From: Symbiodinium natans
Taxonomy: Eukaryota > Sar > Dinophyceae > Suessiales > Symbiodiniaceae
DNA length: 64,000 bases
Direction of reading: 5' to 3'
Assembly: GCA_905221605.1 (NCBI GenBank)
Contig: CAJNDS010001336.1
Span: forward strand, 382,473 to 446,472
Shown piece after piece: positions 1 through 7,400 of the stretch; within the stretch, counting starts at the first letter, position 1, and every line of letters starts with the position of its first letter. A program made the translations under genes and the position numbers. The notes under the pieces are model-generated. The model saw nothing but the letters and a program-made list of their open reading frames with translations, was not told the origin of the DNA and searched no databases.

Positions 1-348
1 TTTAGAGGGTTTAGACTGCTTAGAGGGTTGAAAGGGTTGAGAGGGTTTACCGGGTTTATAGGGCTTACAGGGTTGAAAGGGCTAACGCGATACATAGGGT
101 TCTAGAGCTTACTGGGTTTCTATCTAGGGTTTAGTGGGTTTGCAGGGTTTACAGGGCTTGCATGGCCTATACGGCTTGTAGGGTCTAGTGGATTTCCCTA
201 CTTTGGAGAAGACCCTGGAAAAAAGGTATATGCTTCTTAGGTACAAGCAGCTAGAATAGGAACCCAGAACCAAAAAAAGTATCAACGCATAGTACTCCAA
301 AACCAGGTTTGCCCTCAACCCTAAAACCTAAACCCTAAACACTAAACC
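1..348. repeat. Degenerate telomere-like repeat
   Basis: The stretch is degenerate TTTAGGG-type repeat (G-rich on the + strand) that switches to CCCTAAA orientation at about 316-350. Many units carry substitutions (TTTAGAGGG, TTTACAGGG). I see no convincing coding segment; the open frame across it is only repeat translation. Confidence 0.8.
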
Positions 349-365
349 CTAACTAAAGGGCTTTG

Positions 366-447
366 GGGGCTTCATCCGGAGGTGCTGCGACTTCTGCCGG
401 CCGAGACGCATCTCGGCGAGGATGCAGCCGACGCTCCAGGCCTCATC
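366..447 (-). CDS. MAPK-like kinase exon, subdomain IX (most 3' visible exon)
   Basis: Read on the minus strand this island gives EAWSVGCILAEMRLGRQ, matching the CMGC/MAP-kinase subdomain IX consensus (D-x-WSVGCI-x-AEM). It is the last of nine islands that together follow the kinase fold in order from 18.5 kb leftward. The preceding exon (subdomain VIII) lies at 11.3 kb, so the intron between them contains the whole Copia element. Exon edges are approximate; downstream kinase subdomains X-XI would lie left of the window. The D of the usual D-x-WS is replaced in context by E-A-W, consistent with a diverged kinase. Confidence 0.75.
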
Positions 448-454
448 TTTAGGG

Positions 455-592
455 GTTCTACCTCGGACCCTTAAGGTTGTACCCTTAGGTTTTGGGGTCC
501 TTTTTTAAGGATCCCTAGGGAATATAAGGGCCAGATTGGGAGTATATAGGAACCTTTAGGGGTACAACCTTGGGGTACGAGTCTTCATCCTT
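455..592. mobile_element. Palindromic MITE-like element, family M4 copy 1
   Basis: The arms GGTTGTACCC and GGGGTACAACC are inverted around a centre containing TTAAGGATCCCTAGGGAATATAAGGG. Related copies lie at 21840-21980 and 36005-36157, sharing the start (CTACCTCGGACCC), the AATATAAGGG-like middle and the GTACGAG...CATCC end. No coding capacity is visible, so it is a small non-autonomous palindromic element or hairpin repeat. Confidence 0.65.
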
Positions 593-666
593 TGATCATC
601 CAGTGTGCGGGGATCTCAAACTCCAACGGTTGGCTCCCGGTTTTCCTTTCTGATAAAATCTCTTGG

Positions 667-742
667 GGGGGTTAGGGTTTAGGGTTTAGGGTTTAGGGTT
701 TAGGGTTTAGGGTTTAGGGTTTAGGGTTTAGGGTTTAGGGTT
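667..742. repeat. (TTTAGGG)n telomere-like array
   Basis: About ten near-perfect TTTAGGG units with the G-rich strand on +. From 743 to 1133 the sequence is degenerate repeat plus an unassigned 150-bp unique piece (about 750-900) in which I recognise nothing. The segment just before 1134 is C-rich (CCCTAAACCCCTA) and forms the insertion site of the retrotransposon. Confidence 0.9.
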
Positions 743-1128
743 GAGGGTTCAAAAGGGATTCTCGTTTAACGGGTACCTTGAAGGGTAACCAGCGGCAGCA
801 GGATTCGGCACCAGATTGCCCAACACAAAGAGATGCAAAGGAAGCAGCGACCCCTTCTCCCCCGCCCATTCAGTTCTGAAATCCTTGGTTCGAGCTGAAA
901 CCCTACATGCAAAAACAAAAACCTCAACCCTCAAACCCTCAACCCAAAACCCCGGAAAAAAACCCTAAAGCCCTAAAGCCCTATGCCCCTAACCCTAAAA
1001 CTCTAGAACCCCAAAGCCCGTCTACGGACCCTGTGATTGGAAGTTCAGTACACAGGCTGCAACCCTAAACTTCCCGACCCTAAACCATATCAACCCGATA
1101 AACCTTATAAACCCTATAAGCCCTAAAC

Positions 1129-1133
1129 CCCTA
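1129..1133. repeat. Target-site duplication CCCTA, left of Copia element 1
   Basis: The five bases CCCTA immediately before the LTR (which starts TGCGGAG) are repeated at 10871-10875 immediately after the 3' LTR. The duplicated site is part of a CCCTAAA unit. Confidence 0.85.
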
Positions 1134-1355
1134 TGCGGAGCTGCAACTGGTATTGTAGAAAAGAGTTGGTGATGAGCGTTGAAGGGGTCAATGAACCCGG
1201 ATATTTTTTGGCTCAAGAAACGTGGGCAATGCGCCCTACGGAAAAGGTGTGTTTGGTTGTGCTTTGGGTTTTGTCTTCGGTTGTTCCAGGGGAATCAAGG
1301 GCTTCTGTTGGGGCTGACTGTTTTGTTCCCTGTCCTCCTTCGGTTGCCCCCCGTA
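1134..1355 (+). repeat. 5' LTR of Copia element 1
   Basis: It starts TGCGGAGCTGCAACTG and ends CCCCCCGTA, so the termini are TG...TA rather than TG...CA. It is 222 bp and matches the 3' LTR at 221 positions. It is homologous at both ends to the 287-bp LTR of element 2. It contains a spliced-leader-like motif at 1197-1217. Confidence 0.93.
1197..1217 (+). promoter_or_regulatory. Spliced-leader-like motif in LTR (element 1, 5' copy)
   Basis: This 21-bp segment begins CCG and ends TTTTGGCTCAAG. By my alignment it matches the dinoflagellate spliced leader at about 16 of 21 positions, with the last 12 identical. The same motif recurs in the 3' LTR (10712-10732) and, on the minus strand, in both LTRs of element 2 at the equivalent LTR position. 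Inference: a retro-incorporated leader, or a leader mimic used in strand transfer or trans-splicing. Confidence 0.7.
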
Positions 1356-1367
1356 GGTTATGAGCCC
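1356..1367 (+). promoter_or_regulatory. Primer-binding site, tRNA-iMet anticodon-arm type
   Basis: GGTTATGAGCCC directly follows the 5' LTR. It is complementary to the GGGCUCAUAACC anticodon stem-loop of initiator tRNA-Met rather than to a tRNA 3' CCA end. This is the half-tRNA priming arrangement known for Drosophila copia. The identical 12-mer follows the 5' LTR of element 2. Confidence 0.8.
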
Positions 1368-1417
1368 AAATTTGGCTTCCTGCGGAATTGGTAAAGATTT
1401 TTCGTTTGTTTAACGCC

Positions 1418-4400
1418 ATGGACATGATGCGGCGTCGCTCTGAGCCTGGACTGTCGCCAACGGCCAATGAAGCCGAAGGAAATCGTGGTGGTGGGGGTGA
1501 AGATCGACAACAAATGGTACAAGCGCTGACAGATGGTAGGGAGGTTGCAATGATACAGCCAACGCCTCAGGTGGAAAACGAAGTGGTTCCGGTTCAAGCA
1601 GCAAATCCTTTCTGGAGCGAGCGGGCTCAAGAAGAAATGAGACTTAGGCAATCAAGGCCGGCAAGTCTTCCCGCGAGCGGAGGGGATAGAAGTGGTGAAG
1701 GTACGAGGAGGCCACCTTCGCTGCAAGATCTTTTGGGTCAGGAACCTGCACCTGTTGAGAGACCATCGTCAGGCTTAATGGGCCAAATGGAACGAGGTAC
1801 TATTGGTGGAGTGCAAGCCGACGAAGAACTCATTCCTGATGTTAGTGGTGAAGAGCAAACTGAAGATATGGCGGTGGTGAAGCGTGCGCTGAAAGAGTTG
1901 CTTGTGCAAACAAAGGAGCTGGGGAACAGGTTGCATCGGGTGGAGGAGAAAAGCTATACCTCTGCTGCATCTGGGTCAGCTTCAAGGGCACGGAGCTCTG
2001 GAGTGGTGGACGCAAACACGGCATATCCTCTAGGAATGACTCCAGAGAAGCAGTACCTGCCAGGACAAGTTTTCTACACGGATGGTATGGGTGGTTTTTG
2101 GACTGTGTTGCCTGATGGGACATGGCTGCCTATTGAGGGCTACGACCTGCCAAAGGGTTGTGATCTTCAATCCTTGCCTGGGTCCAGGAAGGGGGATGTT
2201 CAAGTGGAGGATGAAAAAGAAGTGCCAATGATGCATGTAGCTGAAGGGAAGAAACCCTCCAGATTGCCTCCATTGAATTACCCCACGGGAGGTCCTGCAA
2301 GTGGTGGATATGCAAGTGGACCGCCTGGTTTAACACATGTTCCGATTACTTCCGTGCCGTCAGGTGTTGATGGTTCTGCCGCACCTGTGGGGAACCAGCC
2401 CGGTTTTGTTTCAGCTCGGGAAACTGCAACGCAAGAGAACTCAGCAGGATCGGGTGGATATACAATGGTGGATGATGTTCCGTATCGGTGGAAAATGGTC
2501 GCTGGGAAGTTGGAATTAGAAAAGGTTCCGCTCACAGCTGTTACGCCCGGTATAGGACATGGACTACCTCAAGGGCCTGGTGGTAGGGTCAGTTTACCTC
2601 CTGGAGCAGTGGTGCCACGTGGTATGCCAATCACTGGTGATAGTTCTGGAACCGAACGTCCGGAGGCTCTCGGGAAGCATGTGATGAGCCTTCCAACTTT
2701 GGCAGACTACACACCAAGCAATCCGACGGCACTGGGTGATTGGATCGCAATGATCGAACCAATGTTGTCTTCACTGACAGATACAGGAAGAGTGTGGTGG
2801 CAATGCGTCTACTCAAAGGCATATCAAGCGTATGGCAAATGGTTGAGTGTTTCTCCGCTGGAAAGGTTGGGCATCAAGGCTGAGCTGGAAGGGCTCAAAG
2901 TGGTTCAAACTGTGCATGTTTTGTTGGAGCAGAGAGCGGTGTCTTTGCTGCTACAGGCGATCCCGGAGAGATTGAAGACCGAGATCGTTTCCACTCGAAT
3001 GTTGGGGTCAGTGATGATATTTTACAAATTGCTGACGGTCTACCAACCAAGTGGAGCAAATGAGCGCAGCACAATGTTGAACTTCTTGGTGCAACCATCT
3101 CCAGCAACCTCGATCTCAGAGGCCATAAAGGGAGTGCGTCAATGGGCGCAATGGCGTTCCCGATTGAGGGAGTTGAGAGCGGCTGAGCCGGACGCTACCT
3201 TGCTTATCAAGGGATTGGATGGTTTGTCATCCGCGTTGCTGGCGAAACACCCTACGGTTCATTTCAGAGTGGCATCCTTTCGGGAGAAATTGGGGGTGGA
3301 CTACTCGCCGACCTCTGAAACTGCGACAAAACTAGCTGAAATGTTACAGGCAGAGTTTGAACTGCTATTGCATAGTGCTGGTGAACAAGAGGTGAAGCAG
3401 GACTCGGACGCCAAGAAAAGGGCCAGGTTAAACAAGGCCCAAAAGGGAACTGGTGACGAGACAGAGGAGGGTGACAAAGGCAAAGGGAAAGGAAAAAGGT
3501 ACAGCGGAGATGGTGAACGTCCTTTCTGTTGGATATATGGGAAGACCGATGCGGGGTGCAAGTTCGGATCCCGCTGCAAATTTCGCCATGACAAAGACTC
3601 CCTTGAACGAGGAAGATGTTTTGAGTGTGGGGCCGTTGGCCATCTGCAGCCGCAATGTCCATATAAGGATGGTGCAAGTTCCAATGTGGACTCAAATCCT
3701 GAGAGGAGTAGATCTAAAGGGAATTCTCCCAAAGGGGGAAAGGGCGGCAAAGGTGCGAAATGGGGAAATGCCAAAAAGGCAGAGGTAGCTGAAGGGGGAG
3801 ATGAGACGGCTAATGCGGGATTGGATAAAGGTTCTGCAAGTCCCTCATCGCCATCAACGGCCAATCAGGTCCTTGTTGAAGCGTTAGAGGTGCTGAAATC
3901 TATGAAGCTGTCATCAGAACAGTCGGCATCAAACGGGGATCCCAGTATTCGAATGTTATGTGGCTCTGGGCTGCTTCAGCAGGAAGGGAGAGTGGCGTTG
4001 GTGGATACAGCTGCTACGCATCTTGCGCGGACGCTTTTTCCATGGGAATGTTTACCAGACACTACTGTTATGGTGCAAAGCGCGCTTGGTGGTGTGACAA
4101 TGAGGATTACAGAGAAAGGGACGTTGATTAGGGAAGACAATGGGCCCCTGATTATCCCTCTCTGGTTGATTTTGGAGTTTGGGGCGAACCTCACTGTGAT
4201 CAATGGGATGTGTCACGTGGGGGCAAAATCTTCGCTGGACCAGCTCTTGTGGTTTGAACATGGCTGTTTGGTTATGGATTACAAAACAGCTGAAAAAATG
4301 GTTTTGCATGCTGAAGGGCAGCGTGTATCTTGGTCCCATTCTCAATGGAGGAATGGAAGGGCGGACTGTGGAGTCGGTTCGTCGGATGCCACGTTGTTGC

Positions 4401-7400
4401 CGAAGCAGGAAGAAGGCCGAGGAGTATGCGTTCTACATGTGGCCAGGGTTTCTGACACCAATGAGTGTTCGGGAATGGGCATGTTGGACTCGGGAGCATC
4501 ACATCCTCTCAGATCACTTCGTCCTGGAGAACAGCTTCCGCAGCAAAAGGTGTTGGTGTCTTTAGCTGTTGGATCTCGGGAGATGTGTATTACCCCAGGT
4601 GGGACCCTGGTAACTCCTGAAATGGTAGATCCACTAGTGCCAATTGGCAAAGCGAGCGCCTTGGTTGGTCTCAGAGTTCAGTGGCGTGGTGGCAAGTGCA
4701 CAGCCTCACATCCTGTTCTGGGGGAACTTCGCGTTCGTGATCTGAATGGGTGCCCTTGTTTAGAAAAGGAGGTGGCGCTTCAGATCATTGATGAAATGGA
4801 TTGGTGCTCCCCAAAGCAAGCTTTGAAGGTGGCACGTATGGTTCAAGGGTGTCCGAATACGGACAACGAGGTGGCTGTAAAAACGTCGTTGCAAAGCGCA
4901 GCGCGGACAGCGTCAGCGAATGAGGAGGAGTTCGTCCAGGCATGCTGGCGATTTCTTCGGTGGTATTATGGGGATATACCAGAAAATATGCTGATGGAGC
5001 TGTTGCCACGTGGAGATATTGCGGCGTTGCCTTTCAACCGTCATAAAAGGAGACGGCTGGCACGAGCAAAAAGGGTGGTGGTACACCTATTTTCGGGGAA
5101 ACAAAAATGGCATTTTCCCAGTCGGGATGTGGAGGTACTGGAGCTGGATTTGACAAAAGGCGGTGACCTACATAATTCGAGCGTCTGGAAGTATCTTCTG
5201 CATCTGGCGGCTGAAGGAAAGGTGGTTGCTGTGGTTGGAGGACCTCCATGCAGGACAGTGTCAAGGTTGAGAGGTGAAGACGGTGGTCCACCTGTATTAC
5301 GCCGGCGCTGTGGGCCTGAACGGTTGGGATTAAAGAGTCTTCCTTGGCCACATCAAGAATTAGCTCAAAAGGATGGTGTTTTACTTCTGAAGATGCTTTT
5401 CCTATATGACGTGGCGGTGCATTCAAGGTGTGGAACTGCTGAAGTCATCAATGGAAGTTCTGTCTTCTTTGGCATGGAAAGCCCTGGGGACCCTGAACTC
5501 ATAGGGAAGGATTTCTCTCAGAACGGCAAAACGGTCTTGAGTGCTGAGGATCTGGTGGATGGTTCTCAGGAAGGGCTCTCAAGTCCTACCTTCTGGAGTT
5601 GGCCAGAGGTGAAAAGCTTTTGTGAGCGTTATGGAATGTACGCTGCACACTTTGATCAAGGAGCATTGGGACATGCTCTGGTGAAACCTACGACTTTCCT
5701 GGTGTCTGATATGGAACTATGGGAATCGTTGGAACAGGTTCGCGTGGTTGTTCCGTGGTCAGCAACATTCGCTTCTACCCTGGAAGAGCGTATTGGACAA
5801 TCCTCTATATGGGCGCGATGGGCGTTTGGATTGGTTAAAAGAATACGTCACAGGTTGGCACAATGGTTGCATGAGAGCGATGCTGAACGGGAAGCTATGG
5901 TGTTAAAAAAAGAAGAACGAGAAGGGACGTTACGGAGGTTGACGACTGAGGAGCGAGCTTTCCGTGACCATTGCCTAAGGGGGCATATTCCTTTCAGACG
6001 TGATTGTCAAATCTGTGTGTCTGCCGCTGGAAAAGAGCGTCGCCATTTGAGGCGAAAGCATGGGGATGCTTACACTTTATCATTGGACTTAGCGGGTCCA
6101 TACAAGTGTTCGAAGGATGCTCACCAGCAGAAGCCACGACACGCTGTTATTGGTGTGTATCAATTTCCAATGTTGGATCCCAATGTGGGTCGCCCTCCAG
6201 AAAAGGAGGAAGATGCGGATGAGGTGGAAGATCACGTGGCAGATGAAGGTGCTGGTGTTGGAGAATGGTTAGGCGATGCAGTCGCGAACTTCGAGGAGGA
6301 AGGCTCTGCACCGGTGGAACCTGCGCCAGTTCTGGAGGCGGAGGTGTTGAAAATTCAAGCTTCTGAGAAATCCTGGAAGGAACTGAAGGACCACTTGACC
6401 CAACCTGTCCGTATGATCAACTTCGTTATGGTGGAGCCGATTGTGGATAAACAGCAAACAACTGTTTTGTCGGCAGTTCAAAGGATGATGGTGCGCTTGC
6501 AGAGACATGGGTATCCGGTGTTGAGAATCCACTCAGATCGAGCGGGGGAGTTTGTCAATGCACGCTTCCGGTCCTTTTGTGAAACTCGTCTGATATATAG
6601 GACCACTGGTGATCCTGGAGTCCCGCAAACAAATGGGCGCGCTGAAGCATGTGTGGGTTTATTCAAACGTGGTGTCAGGTCGCTCTTAAAGGAGGCGCGA
6701 CTCGGGCCGGCGTACTGGGCACTGGCTGCTCGCCATTGGTCAATGTTACGGTGGCAGAAAGCTGAAAGGGAGTTGGGGTTAAATCCTAAAGCATTGCTTC
6801 CTTTTGGTGCTCAGATTCAAGTCAAACGTCGTCCGTGGGAGTTGCTGGGTCCGGATGGAACAAAGAAAGGTCGGCAATGGGTCGATCGTACGCAGCCTGC
6901 GCTTCTTTTGGGTCCATGCGATGACCTACCTGGTGGTTATTGGGTGGAAGCTCAAGGGACTGCAAAAGATCCGGATGAACTGGTGTTATTTCCCTGCACT
7001 ACGATTTTTTCCAATATAAAGGAACCGCCTGAATTGGAGCTGGAAGGGGTGGTAGAAGAACAGGAGCCTTCTCCTCCAGAGCATCGTCTCAAGGGGAAAA
7101 AACCGGCGCTTCGGTTTGCTGATGAGGAAGGACCTCCTTTACCTCCGCCTCGCGATCCTCCAGTTCGCCATCGGTTGATGGAGAAAAGCCCGGCCTCTTC
7201 ACTGCGTGGTCATGTGGGCTCCTTGCGCTTGCTTCGCAAGCGGGGGGAGAGTCCGCCCTTAGAAATTTTCGAGGATGACATGCAGGGTCTGGGGGAGCTG
7301 GAAGAAAATGCAGATGTTGAGGACAATGTTCCTGGTGATGAGTATTGGCCGACTTGCTGTTCTCCTCATGAAAATGCTTATTTGGTCTGCAAAAGTGAGA

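Noticed and set aside
1388-1417. TTG start of the 3002-codon frame
   Set aside because: The frame opens with TTG; the first ATG is at 1418, and ATGGACATGATG there is a normal start for the gag-pol ORF.
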